A DNA stretch of 64,000 nucleotides, from NCBI GenBank assembly GCA_016125335.1, contig WGLY01000002.1:1-64000 (forward strand), in the 5' to 3' direction. Under the pieces are notes generated by a model, which was given only the letters and a program-made list of their open reading frames with translations, did no database searches and was not told where the DNA came from. The translations under genes and the position numbers were made by a program. This document shows, in pieces, positions 1 through 10,138 of this stretch (positions within the stretch are counted from its first letter, which is position 1; each line of letters begins with the position of its first letter). This DNA comes from Frankiales bacterium. GTDB taxonomy: Bacteria > Actinomycetota > Actinomycetes > S36-B12 > CAIYMF01.

Positions 1-756
1 GCGGCCGGCAAGGCACTGCGCGCCCAGCGCGGCGGCGCCGAGGCCCTGCGGGCAGGGAACGAGGACGCGGCATCCGGTGCGTGCCGCGCGGATGCCCTGG
101 CTGCCCTCGTGCTCGGGACCCGCGACGAGGAAGGCGAGCTGGTCTACGACGCGTCCCGCACCCAGACCGAGCTGCACGTGGTGATGGACCTCGACACTCT
201 CCGCGGGGAGCGCGAAGGCCTGGCCCTGCTGAACGGCACGCCGATCCCGGCGCCGATCGCGCGGGAGGTCGCCGGAGTCGCCGAGCATTGGCGCCGGCTG
301 GTCGTCGACCCGGTCGACGGGCACCTGCTGGACTACGGCACCCGCCAGTACCTGCCCGCCGCGCTGCGCGAGCACGTGCTGCACCGCGACCCGGTCTGCC
401 GCCGCCCAGGCTGCACACGCAGGGCGCAGGAGATGGACCACGCCCTGCCGTTCCCCGAGGGAGCCAGCGACACCGCCAACTGCGGCGGGCTGTGCTCCCG
501 CTGCCACCAGGTCAAGACCGCCGGGCACGCCACCATCGAGGACAGCGCCCCGGACGGGTCCGGAACGTGGGTCACCCGCTGGCGGCAGCGCATCCGGATC
601 CCCGCACAGCCGGTCCTGGAACCACCGCCACGACCCGCACCGCCGACCGGACCGCCCTCGCCGCCCGGTGGACGACCACGGCCCGACACCGACGAGCCGG
701 CCGGTCACGCGCCCGATGACGGGGCGGCGGACCCGCCAGAACGCCCGCCGTTCTGA
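1..756 (+). CDS. HNH endonuclease (DUF222-type), 5' truncated by window edge
   Basis: The reading frame is open from the first base, so this is the C-terminal part (251 residues) of a longer protein. An HNH/McrA-like zinc nuclease core is visible around residues 127-172: two Cys before an ALPF-preceded Asp-His, then an Asn, an LC..CH pair and a Lys. Actinobacterial genomes carry many DUF222-HNH proteins of this type, often as repeated families. The tail after the nuclease core is Pro/Arg-rich and low in complexity. The family is clear. The biological role (defence, mobile intron-like or housekeeping) cannot be told from this fragment. Confidence 0.8.
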   Translation, partial: AAGKALRAQRGGAEALRAGNEDAASGACRADALAALVLGTRDEEGELVYDASRTQTELHVVMDLDTLRGEREGLALLNGTPIPAPIAREVAGVAEHWRRLVVDPVDGHLLDYGTRQYLPAALREHVLHRDPVCRRPGCTRRAQEMDHALPFPEGASDTANCGGLCSRCHQVKTAGHATIEDSAPDGSGTWVTRWRQRIRIPAQPVLEPPPRPAPPTGPPSPPGGRPRPDTDEPAGHAPDDGAADPPERPPF

Positions 757-950
757 TCCCATGCCGCGCACGTGACAACCGGACCGAGAGCCGGGCGGTG
801 CTCGAACGCCGCGACCACGGAGTGCCGCCCGCACCGCCCATCCGGCCTGTCCTGCCCCGCTGCGGCCGCGACGGGATGCGGACCGGACGGGACTGGCGCC
901 CGTCGGCGGTGGCGGGAGCAGGTCGCCGCGGCGCCTAGACTCTCGTTCTC

Positions 951-2552
<1,602 letters not shown>

Positions 2553-2721
2553 GCAGCGCCGCACACGTCCCGGGCACCCTCCGTGACGGTCCCGTGCAGG
2601 GCCCCCGGACGAAGATCGTCGAGATTCGGCCGACCGCTTGCGGCCCCGGTGCCCCGGGGTACCGTGACCGGTGGTGGACGACGTCGTGCTCGTCCACCGG
2701 CGTGGACCCCGGGAGGCGGCA

Positions 2722-2934
2722 GTGACGGAGCTCGGCAAGGGTCGTCGCGTGTCCGGCGGCGAGCGGGACAGGCTCGCGGCCGACCTGAAGAAGAAGTACG
2801 CCGCGGGCGCCAGCATCCGCGAGCTCGCCGCAGCCACGGGCCGCTCGTACGGCTTCGTGCACCGGGTGCTCAGCGAGTCCGGCGTCACCCTGCGCGGGCG
2901 CGGCGGCGCGACCCGCGGGCGGGCCGCGTCCTGA
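2722..2934 (+). CDS. Small helix-turn-helix protein
   Basis: This 70-residue basic protein has a helix-turn-helix of the resolvase/homeodomain-like kind: a REL-A-TGRSYGFVHR stretch near residues 37-55 is followed by a Gly/Arg-rich tail. An in-frame start at 2671 would add 17 residues, but the GTG at 2722 follows a GGGAGG ribosome site and fits the usual length of these conserved actinobacterial proteins. Its TGA stop overlaps the probable start of the enoyl-CoA hydratase gene, so the two are likely cotranscribed. The role is presumably DNA binding; the target is unknown. Confidence 0.7.
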   Translation: MTELGKGRRVSGGERDRLAADLKKKYAAGASIRELAAATGRSYGFVHRVLSESGVTLRGRGGATRGRAAS

Positions 2935-3746
2935 CCGCGCAGGCCCCCGCGATCGGGCCGCTCCTCGACGCCGGCGGCGTCCGGGTCGAGTGGACCCGCG
3001 CCGACGGCGCCCCCGTCGTCACGGTCACCCTCGACCGGCCCGAGCGGCGCAACGCGCAGACACCGGCCACCTGGCGCGCGCTGGCGGCCGTGGGGGAGCA
3101 CCTGCCCGAGGGCACCCGTGTCGTGGTGGTGCGCGGCGACGGCCCGTCGTTCTCGGCCGGCATCGACCTGCGGGCGTTCACCCCGGAGGGCATCGACGGC
3201 GAGACGGTGTTCGCCGACATCGCGGCGCTCGACGACGCCGAGGCCGCCGAGCGCATCGCCCAGGCGCAGTCGGCGTTCCGCTGGTGGCGCGACCGCGACG
3301 ACGTCGTGACCGTCGCCGCGGTGCGCGGTGCGGCCGTCGGCGCGGGCTTCCAGCTCGCCCTGGCGTGCGACCTGCGGGTGTGCGCGGACGACGCGCGCTT
3401 CGCGATGCGCGAGACGACGCTCGGGATCGTCCCGGACCTCACCGGCACCCACAACCTCGTGCGGCTGGTCGGCTACTCGCGCGCGCTCGAGATCTGCGCG
3501 ACAGGCCGCTGGGTGCCCGTGGAGGAGGCCGCAGCACTGGGGCTGGCCAACCTCGTCGTGGGTCCGGACGTGCTCGACGCCGCCGTGCACGACCTGGTGG
3601 GCACGCTCCTCGCGGCGCCCGCGGCGGCCGTGAGCGCCACCAAGGCGCTGCTGCGGCAGGCCGTCGACACTCCGGCCGACACCGCGCGCCGGGCCGAGCG
3701 GGAGACCCAGGTGGGGCTCATCCGGGCGCTCGTCGGCCGCACGTAA
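2931..3746 (+). CDS. Enoyl-CoA hydratase/isomerase family protein
   Basis: This crotonase-fold protein of about 271 residues is likely to act on enoyl-CoA thioesters in fatty acid or amino acid catabolism. The family hallmarks are present: TLDRPERRNAQ near the N-terminus, an oxyanion-hole segment G-PSFSAGIDLR, and AAVRGAAVGAGFQLALACDLRV. No ATG, GTG or TTG start lies between the upstream gene and the conserved domain. The best start is CTG at 2931, which overlaps the preceding TGA as CTGA, just as ATGA/GTGA overlaps are used elsewhere in this window. The CTG start is an inference. Confidence 0.85.
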   Translation: MTAQAPAIGPLLDAGGVRVEWTRADGAPVVTVTLDRPERRNAQTPATWRALAAVGEHLPEGTRVVVVRGDGPSFSAGIDLRAFTPEGIDGETVFADIAALDDAEAAERIAQAQSAFRWWRDRDDVVTVAAVRGAAVGAGFQLALACDLRVCADDARFAMRETTLGIVPDLTGTHNLVRLVGYSRALEICATGRWVPVEEAAALGLANLVVGPDVLDAAVHDLVGTLLAAPAAAVSATKALLRQAVDTPADTARRAERETQVGLIRALVGRT

Positions 3747-3754
3747 GGCGCCGT

Positions 3755-3771
3755 CCGGGAACAAATCCCGG
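3755..3771. repeat. Small inverted repeat upstream of ABC exporter
   Basis: CCGGGA and TCCCGG are separated by the five bases ACAAA in the gap between the enoyl-CoA hydratase and the ABC exporter. It could be an operator for the exporter gene or a weak terminator for the upstream operon. There is no T-run. Confidence 0.35.
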
Positions 3772-3830
3772 TCCTCGACACTTGTCCCTGCGGGCCACCG
3801 GGCCCGACGACGGTCTGGAGGCCTGCGCGC

Positions 3831-5726
3831 GTGTCGATGTCCAACCCGCACATGCTCATGCGGTCGTTCCGGCGCGACGACTCGGTGACCGACCGCAAGC
3901 TCGCCGAGGGCACCGTGCGCCGGATCCTCGACTACGCCCGGCCCTACTCCTGGCTCGTGGCCGGCTTCCTCGTCACGCTCGTGCTCGACGCCGTCCTCGT
4001 GGTGGCGCAGCCACTGCTGTTCCGCCGCATCATCGACCAGGGCGTCACTCCCGGCGACACCTCGGTGGTCACCAGCACCGCGCTGCTCATCGCGCTGATC
4101 GCCGTCTTCGACGCCGGGCTCACGCTGGTCGGCCGGTGGTTCTCGTCCCGCATCGGCGAGGGGCTCATCTTCGACCTGCGCACCCAGGTCTACGACCACG
4201 TGCAGCGGATGCCGGTGGCGTTCTTCACGCGGGCCCAGACCGGCGCGCTGGTGTCGCGGCTCAACAACGACGTGATCGGCGCCCAGCAGGCCTTCACCTC
4301 CACGCTGTCCGGCGTGGTCGGCAACGCGATCAGCCTCGTGGCGGTCGTCATCGCCATGCTGGCGCTGTCGTGGCAGATCACCGTCGCGGCCCTGCTGCTG
4401 CTCCCGCTCTTCCTGCTGCCGGCACGCTGGTTCGGCCGCACGCTCCAGGCGATGACGCGCGAGCAGATGCAGCTCAACGCCGAGATGTCCACGCAGATGA
4501 CCGAGCGGTTCAACGTGGCCGGCGCCCTGCTGGTCAAGCTGTTCGGCCGCCCGGCGGAGGAGGCGGCAGAGTTCTCCGGCCGGTCCGGCCGCGTGCGCGA
4601 CATCGGCGTGCGGATCGCCATGGCCAACCGAGTCTTCTTCGCCGCGCTCACCCTCGTGGCCGCGCTCGCCACCGCCCTCGTGTACGGGGTCGGCGGCAAC
4701 CTCGCCATCGCCGGCACGATCACCGTGGGCACCCTGCTCGCGCTGGCCTCGCTGCTCGGGCGCCTCTACGGGCCGCTGACGGCGCTCTCGAACGTGCGCG
4801 TCGACGTCATGACGGCCCTCGTGAGCTTCGAGCGGGTGTTCGAGATCCTCGACCTCGAGCCGATGGTCAAGGACCGGCCCGAGGCGGTGGAGGTGGCCGG
4901 CGGGCCGTCGACCATCGAGTTCCGCGACGTGCGCTTCCGCTACCCGTCGGCCGAGGACGTGTCGCTGGCCTCGCTGGAGTCGGTCGCGCGGCCCGACGCT
5001 GCACCGGTGCGCGACGAGGTGCTGCGCGGCGTCACGTTCACGGCGCACCCGGGGGAGATGGTGGCCCTGGTGGGCCCCTCCGGCGCCGGCAAGACGACGA
5101 TCACGGGCCTGGTGTCGCGGCTCTACGACGTCACCGACGGCTCCGTGCGCATCAACGGCCACGACGTGCGCGACGTCACCCAGGAGTCGCTGCACGCGCT
5201 GGTGGGCGTGGTGACGCAGGACGCCCACATGTTCCACGACACCATCCGGGCCAACCTCGCCTACGCCCGCCCCGGGGCCACGGACGACGAGCTGCGCGCC
5301 GCGCTGCGCGACGCGCAGGTGCTCGGCCTGGTGGACGACCTGCCCGACGGGCTCGACACCGTGGTGGGCGACCGCGGCTACCGCCTCTCCGGCGGGGAGA
5401 AGCAGCGCATGGCGATCGCGCGGCTGCTGCTCAAGGCGCCCGACGTCGTCGTCCTCGACGAGGCGACCGCGCACCTCGACAGCGAGTCCGAGGTGGCCGT
5501 GCAGAAGGCGCTCGCGACCGCGCTCGAGGGCCGCACGTCGCTCGTGATCGCCCACCGGCTCTCGACGATCCGCGAGGCGGACACGATCCTCGTGATCGAC
5601 GGCGGCCGCGTCGTCGAGCAGGGCCGGCACGAGGACCTGCTGCTGCGCGGCGGCCTGTACGCCGACCTCTACCGGACCCAGTTCGCCACACAGGCGGACC
5701 CGGCGCAGCCGCAGGGCGCCGTCTGA
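3831..5726 (+). CDS. ABC exporter, fused permease and ATPase
   Basis: This 631-residue half-transporter has a type I exporter membrane domain with about six hydrophobic segments (roughly residues 40-330), followed by an ATPase. The ATPase has Walker A GPSGAGKTT near residue 414, a signature LSGGEKQR near 519, Walker B VVVLDEATAHLD near 538 and an H-loop IAHRL. It probably works as a homodimer or heterodimer exporting a lipid, peptide or drug; the substrate is not predictable. GTG at 3831 is used here, with ATG at 3837 as an equally good alternative. It is convergent with the transporter gene that ends ten bases downstream. Confidence 0.93.
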   Translation: MSMSNPHMLMRSFRRDDSVTDRKLAEGTVRRILDYARPYSWLVAGFLVTLVLDAVLVVAQPLLFRRIIDQGVTPGDTSVVTSTALLIALIAVFDAGLTLVGRWFSSRIGEGLIFDLRTQVYDHVQRMPVAFFTRAQTGALVSRLNNDVIGAQQAFTSTLSGVVGNAISLVAVVIAMLALSWQITVAALLLLPLFLLPARWFGRTLQAMTREQMQLNAEMSTQMTERFNVAGALLVKLFGRPAEEAAEFSGRSGRVRDIGVRIAMANRVFFAALTLVAALATALVYGVGGNLAIAGTITVGTLLALASLLGRLYGPLTALSNVRVDVMTALVSFERVFEILDLEPMVKDRPEAVEVAGGPSTIEFRDVRFRYPSAEDVSLASLESVARPDAAPVRDEVLRGVTFTAHPGEMVALVGPSGAGKTTITGLVSRLYDVTDGSVRINGHDVRDVTQESLHALVGVVTQDAHMFHDTIRANLAYARPGATDDELRAALRDAQVLGLVDDLPDGLDTVVGDRGYRLSGGEKQRMAIARLLLKAPDVVVLDEATAHLDSESEVAVQKALATALEGRTSLVIAHRLSTIREADTILVIDGGRVVEQGRHEDLLLRGGLYADLYRTQFATQADPAQPQGAV

Positions 5727-5735
5727 GCCCGGCGT

Positions 5736-7028
5736 TCAGCCGAAGGCGAAGAAGCGCAGCCACAGCCACACCCAGGCGATGCCGACCGTCACGGCGGTGA
5801 CCACCAGCCCGTAGCGGGTGAACTGCCAGAAGCCGATCCGGTGGCCCGCGCGTGCGGCGACCGCGAGCACCACGACGTTGGCGCTCGCGCCGACGGCGGT
5901 GAGGTTGCCGCCGAGGTCCGCGCCGGCGACCAGCGCCCACCACAGCGCGACCGAGTCCGGGTCGCCGGCGTAGTCGGCCACGAGGTCCTCGGTGAGCGGC
6001 GCCATGGTGGCGACGAACGGGATGTTGTCCACGATCCCGCCCACGGTGGCGGACAGCCCCAGGATGACCGTGGAGGTCATGAGCAGGTGGTCGCCGAACA
6101 CCGACGCGACGCCCTGGGCCAGCCGCTCCACCCAGCCCGCCTCGATCAGGGCGCCCACCATCACGAAGAGCCCCACGAAGAAGAGCAGGGTCGACCACTC
6201 CACCTGCTGAAGGAACCGGGCCGGTCCGAGGCCGGACAGCGCCACCAGCACGAGGGCACCCACCAGCGCCACCACGGACGGGGCGAGGTGCAGCACCGGG
6301 TGCAGCACGAACCCGACGAGCATGACGACGAGGACGGCCACGCTCACCACCAGCAGGCGCAGGTCCGTGATGGCGGCCCGCGGCGAGAGCTCGGCGAGGT
6401 CGACGGCGACCGGCCGTGCGTCGCGCAGCGCCCCGGCGAACACCAGGCGCAGCACCAGCAGCAGGACGCCGAGCAGCACCACGGTGAGCGGACCGAGGGT
6501 GACCACGAACTGGTCGAAGGTGAGCCCGGCCCGGCTGCCGACGATGATGTTGGGCGGGTCGCCGATCAGGGTGGCCATCCCGCCCACGTTGGACGCGAAC
6601 ACCTCCGCGATCAGGAACGTCACCGGCGGCAGGCCGAGCCGGGTGCACACCACGAGCGTGACCGGTGCCAGCAGCAGCACGGTCGTCACGTTGTCCAGCG
6701 CAGCCGAGGCCACCGCGGTGACGACCACGAGGAACGACAGCAGCAGGAACGGACGCCCGCGCGTGACGTGCACGGCCGCGATCGCCACGGCGTCGAACGC
6801 GCCGGTCTCGGCCAGCACCGAGACCACCACCATCATCCCGAACAGCAGCCCGATGACGTTCCAGTCGATGCCCGCGGTGCCGGAGAACAGGGCCGTGCGC
6901 CAGGGCAGCGCCCCGATGAGGAGCATCGCGGCGGCACCGGCCAGGGCGGCCAGCACGCGGTGGACGCGCTCCGTGGCGATGAGGACGTAGGCCACCACGA
7001 AGACGGCGAGCACGACCGCTTCGCGCAC
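5736..7028 (-). CDS. SLC13/ArsB/P-protein-type ion transporter
   Basis: This 430-residue polytopic membrane protein has about 11-12 hydrophobic segments. Two family hallmarks are visible: a DNVTTVLLLAP half-site in the first repeat with a following GGMATLIGDPPNI motif, and a matching VDNIPFVATMAP segment in the second. These occur in the ion-transporter superfamily holding ArsB, NhaD and P-protein carriers, so the substrate may be an anion (arsenite, dicarboxylate) or Na+/H+. A longer reading frame extends to 7268, but GTG at 7028 follows GGAGG and gives the usual family length. No ars or other functional neighbours are present. Confidence 0.82.
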   Translation of the reverse strand: MREAVVLAVFVVAYVLIATERVHRVLAALAGAAAMLLIGALPWRTALFSGTAGIDWNVIGLLFGMMVVVSVLAETGAFDAVAIAAVHVTRGRPFLLLSFLVVVTAVASAALDNVTTVLLLAPVTLVVCTRLGLPPVTFLIAEVFASNVGGMATLIGDPPNIIVGSRAGLTFDQFVVTLGPLTVVLLGVLLLVLRLVFAGALRDARPVAVDLAELSPRAAITDLRLLVVSVAVLVVMLVGFVLHPVLHLAPSVVALVGALVLVALSGLGPARFLQQVEWSTLLFFVGLFVMVGALIEAGWVERLAQGVASVFGDHLLMTSTVILGLSATVGGIVDNIPFVATMAPLTEDLVADYAGDPDSVALWWALVAGADLGGNLTAVGASANVVVLAVAARAGHRIGFWQFTRYGLVVTAVTVGIAWVWLWLRFFAFG

Positions 7029-7176
7029 CTCGACCTCCGGCAGCCCACGACGGATCCGTCGCCGACCAGGCTTCCCGGCGCGCCACCGCCAGCCTAGGCG
7101 CGCCGCCGTCGGGAGGAGAGGTCGTACGTCGGGCGCCGCGCTTGCCGGGCGCCGCGCAGCGGCGCACAGTGACGCC

Positions 7177-7674
7177 GTGGACAGGACCAGCGCTGCGCGG
7201 CTGCTCGGGGTGCCCCTGACGGCCAGCCGCCGCCAGGTCGAGGCCGCCTTCCGCCGCGCGGTGCGCACCGGCCACCCGGACCGGTTCCCGCCCGGCTCGG
7301 AGGCCTACGAGGAGGCCACCACCGCGATGGTCGCGCTGACCGAGGCGCGCCGCACGATGACCGGCGGACCGGCGTCCGAGCAGGCCGGGCCGGGCCGCGC
7401 CGGCGCGTCGTCGGGCTGGGTGAGCTCGACGGACCTGCCCCCGCGCGACGACGACCCCGTCGTGCCGCCGGAGGTCCACGACCGCCGGATGATGCAGTGG
7501 GGGCTGGGCTGGGGCGGCTTCCTCGTCGCCTCGGCGGTGGTGTCCTTCGTCGTCGGCTCGACCGCGCCGACCAACGACGCGCTGCCCCTGTGGAGCCCGG
7601 CGCTCCTGCTCATCGGCCTGGCCTGCCTGGTGGTCGGCTGGCGGGCGCGGGGGCGGCTGCCTCGCGGCCGCTGA
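7177..7674 (+). CDS. J-domain-like membrane protein
   Basis: Residues 1-60 resemble a DnaJ J-domain, with an RTGHPDRFP segment carrying the HPD tripeptide needed to stimulate DnaK. A flexible 50-residue linker follows, then two hydrophobic segments near residues 112-130 and 138-154 and a short basic tail. The protein (165 residues) may recruit an Hsp70 to the membrane, although the J-domain is short and only partly typical. GTG is the only suitable start. The gene diverges from the transporter at 5736-7028. Confidence 0.6.
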   Translation: MDRTSAARLLGVPLTASRRQVEAAFRRAVRTGHPDRFPPGSEAYEEATTAMVALTEARRTMTGGPASEQAGPGRAGASSGWVSSTDLPPRDDDPVVPPEVHDRRMMQWGLGWGGFLVASAVVSFVVGSTAPTNDALPLWSPALLLIGLACLVVGWRARGRLPRGR

Positions 7675-7696
7675 CCGGATCCGCAGCCGGGCCGGG

Positions 7697-8482
7697 TCAG
7701 ATGCTGCGCGAGGCCCCGCCGTCGACCGTGAGCAGCGACCCGCTCACGTAGGACGACCGCGGCGAGAGCAGGAACGTCGCGACCGCGCCGAACTCCTCGG
7801 GGTCGCCGTAGCGGCCCAGGGGGATCGCGGACTCGTTGCGCCGCCGCACCATGTCGGGGGCGCCGTAGCGCGCGTCGAGGGCGAACACGCGGTCGGTGGC
7901 CAGCCGCCCCGGCAGCAGCCCGTTGACGCGGATGCCGCGGGCCCCGAGCTCGTCGGCGAGGTCCTTGACCAGCATCGCCAGCCCGGGGCGCAGCCCGTTG
8001 CTGGTGGACAGGCCCGGGACGACCTCGCGCGCGCTGGAGGAGAGGACGAAGACGATCGAGCCGCCGGTGCCCGGCAGGTCGAGCGGGTCGCCGCTCATGG
8101 CGTTGGCCGCGGCGCGGGCGACGCGCAGCGCCCCGAGGAAGACGGTCTCGAAGGCCGCGCGCCAGGTGTCGTCGTCGGTGGTCATGGGCGTGCCGCCGGC
8201 GGGGCCGCCGACGCTCACCAGCAGGCCGTCGAGGCGCCCGTAGCGGGCGACCGCCGCCGCGACCACGCGCTCGGCCGAGGCCGGGTCGGCGAGGTCGGCG
8301 GTGAGGCCCACCGCGGACGCCCCGCCGCCGAGCAGCGCGACGGCCTCGTCGAGCGCCTGCTGGTCGCGCGCGGCGAGCACGACGTGCGCGCCCTCGGCGA
8401 CGAGCCCCTGCGCGGTCGCCAGGCCGAGCCCGCGCGACCCCCCGGTCACGACGAAGACGCGGTCCTTGAGCCCCAGGTCCAT
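7697..8482 (-). CDS. SDR family oxidoreductase, atypical active site
   Basis: This 261-residue short-chain dehydrogenase/reductase has an NAD(P)-binding TGGSRGLG motif near residues 13-20, an LVSVGGP segment in place of NNAG, and the C-terminal VDGG tail. The catalytic YxxxK is absent. Aligning on the following LVKDLADELG helix puts Ser at the Tyr position and Arg at the Lys position, near residue 160. The enzyme may therefore be inactive as a classical SDR or use different chemistry. ATG at 8482 is preferred to the upstream start at 8566 because it begins directly at the Rossmann fold. Confidence 0.85.
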   Translation of the reverse strand: MDLGLKDRVFVVTGGSRGLGLATAQGLVAEGAHVVLAARDQQALDEAVALLGGGASAVGLTADLADPASAERVVAAAVARYGRLDGLLVSVGGPAGGTPMTTDDDTWRAAFETVFLGALRVARAAANAMSGDPLDLPGTGGSIVFVLSSSAREVVPGLSTSNGLRPGLAMLVKDLADELGARGIRVNGLLPGRLATDRVFALDARYGAPDMVRRRNESAIPLGRYGDPEEFGAVATFLLSPRSSYVSGSLLTVDGGASRSI

Positions 8483-8608
8483 GTGCCGATTGTGCCGGTC
8501 CGGGCGGGCCGCCGAGCCCGACGACACGGCCGAACGGGTGACGGCGAGCCCGATCCGCGTGAGCAACCAGTCACCGAGCGTGTCCGGATCGGGGTCGCGC
8601 GGCGGGGC

Positions 8609-9463
8609 TCAGGGGGCCGGGGCGTCCTGGACCGGCACCTCGCGGGCGGCCTCCGGGCGGCCCGGCGCGCCCGCGCCCGGGTCTGCGCCGGCCGCCGTGT
8701 CGCCGCCGGCGGCGCTGTCGCCGGACGGGTCGCCGTAGGCCTCGCGGCGGGCCAGCACCACGAAGCCCACCACGGCGACCACCGCGAAGAGGATCCACTG
8801 CATCGCGTACGACAGGTGCGGGCCGTCGTCGAGCTCCGGAAGCGGGATCGGGGTCAGGGCGGTCGACTCGGCCGGGGTCGAGGAGACCAGGTCGACGTAG
8901 GCGGGGTAGGCGGGCGCGCCGTCGGCCACGAGGCGCACGTCGAGGTCGGTGACCTGGCCCGCCGGCAGGTCCGCCGGCTGCGGGCGGGGAGCCTGCTCGC
9001 TGACCCGGATCCGGCCGACGATGCTCACCCGGCCCGCCGGTGCGGGCGGCACGTCCGGGGTGGCGCCGGCACCGGACACCGCCTCGACCCAGCCGCGGTC
9101 GACGACCAGCACGGTGCCGCTGTCGGTGACGAACGGCGTGGCCACCCAGAACCCGTTGCGCCCCTGCAGCGGGCGCTTGCGCACGAGCACCTGGCGGGCC
9201 TGGTCGTAGTGGCCCGTGGCGCTCACCTGGCGCCACGTGACCGCGTCGCCGACGCTGCCGATGTCCGCGCCCGGATCGAGCAGCTGCCCCACGGGCACGG
9301 GCGGCGTGGAGGCGTTGGCCGTGACCACCGCGTTGTAGTGGCGGCGCTCGTCGAGCCGGGACAGCTGCCAGCGCGAGAGCAGGATGAACGAGGGGACGAT
9401 CACGACGACGAGGAAGCCCAGCGCCAGCCAGCGCGGCTGGCGCAGGAACCCGTAGCCGTTCAC
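8609..9463 (-). CDS. SURF1 family protein (cytochrome oxidase assembly)
   Basis: This 284-residue membrane protein has the SURF1 plan: an N-terminal membrane segment (residues 12-30) followed by LSRWQLSRLDER, a large outside domain with an RKRPLQGRNGFWV-type motif and VDRGWV, and a second membrane segment near 218-238. SURF1 proteins help insert heme a into aa3-type cytochrome c oxidase, so the host probably respires aerobically. The Pro/Ala/Gly-rich tail is not conserved. The GTG start is preceded by TACCCT seven bases upstream, suggesting a leaderless mRNA. Confidence 0.9.
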   Translation of the reverse strand: MNGYGFLRQPRWLALGFLVVVIVPSFILLSRWQLSRLDERRHYNAVVTANASTPPVPVGQLLDPGADIGSVGDAVTWRQVSATGHYDQARQVLVRKRPLQGRNGFWVATPFVTDSGTVLVVDRGWVEAVSGAGATPDVPPAPAGRVSIVGRIRVSEQAPRPQPADLPAGQVTDLDVRLVADGAPAYPAYVDLVSSTPAESTALTPIPLPELDDGPHLSYAMQWILFAVVAVVGFVVLARREAYGDPSGDSAAGGDTAAGADPGAGAPGRPEAAREVPVQDAPAP

Positions 9464-9539
9464 GGGGTCCAGGGTAGGTCGGGCGCGAGGCCCCGGCGGC
9501 CAGGGGTGGCCAGGGCGGACGGCAGCGCGGTGCGGGCCG

Positions 9540-9830
9540 TCAGTGCCTGCCCCGGCCGAGGGCGCGGCGGTCGGACCGGAACGCGATGGTGAAGCCGCCG
9601 CGGTCGCTCAGCTCGCGGCCCGCGTTGGCCATGACGACCGCGATGTAGGGCAGGCCGACCGCTCCGACGGCCAGCACCCAGCGCCACGGGGACGGCGCGA
9701 GCACCGCGCCGACGACGCAGGCCGTGCGGATGGCCATCGTGACCAGGTACCGGCGGGTGCGTCCGGACTGGTCGTCCGTGAGCGAGACGCCGGCGTCGGT
9801 GATCCGGTGGACCTCGGGCTCGATGCTCAC
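9540..9830 (-). CDS. DUF3099-type small membrane protein
   Basis: This 96-residue protein has two hydrophobic segments (about residues 26-62). Its motifs (ITDA, a DDQ-R-RRYLVTMAIR stretch, LPYIAVVMAN and a basic FRSDRR tail) match conserved actinobacterial DUF3099 proteins, whose function is unknown. A start at 9893 is possible, but the GTG at 9830 follows TACCGT by six bases and matches the leaderless pattern seen across the window. It lies between SURF1 and the divergent dodecin gene. Confidence 0.75.
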   Translation of the reverse strand: MSIEPEVHRITDAGVSLTDDQSGRTRRYLVTMAIRTACVVGAVLAPSPWRWVLAVGAVGLPYIAVVMANAGRELSDRGGFTIAFRSDRRALGRGRH

Positions 9831-9925
9831 GCGCCCACGGTAGGTCCCGCCGGGCGATCCGGCGAGCGCGGGTCGGGGCCCCGGCGAGGGCACCTGCCGG
9901 GGCCGGCATGGGCCAGGATGACCCC

Positions 9926-10138
9926 ATGAGCAACCGCACCTACCGCGTGACCGAGATCGTGGGCACCTCGCCGGACGGCATCGACCAGGCCATCCGCAAC
10001 GGCATCGCCCGCGCCAGCCAGTCCCTGCGCCACCTCGACTGGTTCGAGGTCACCGAGATCCGCGGCAACATCCGCGACGGGGAGGTGGCCCACGTGCAGG
10101 TCGGCATGAAGGTGGGCTTCCGCCTCGAGGACTCGTGA
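9926..10138 (+). CDS. Dodecin
   Basis: This 70-residue protein closely matches dodecins, which form hollow dodecamers that store flavin (and in some bacteria coenzyme A) and protect against flavin photochemistry. The family core is seen as YRVTEIVGTSPDGIDQAI, a conserved Trp in LDWFEV, and a closing strand HVQVGMKVGFRLE. The second ATG at 9926 gives the usual N-terminus; a start at 9908 would add six residues. The stop overlaps the GTG of the acetyltransferase gene, so the two are translationally coupled. Confidence 0.93.
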   Translation: MSNRTYRVTEIVGTSPDGIDQAIRNGIARASQSLRHLDWFEVTEIRGNIRDGEVAHVQVGMKVGFRLEDS

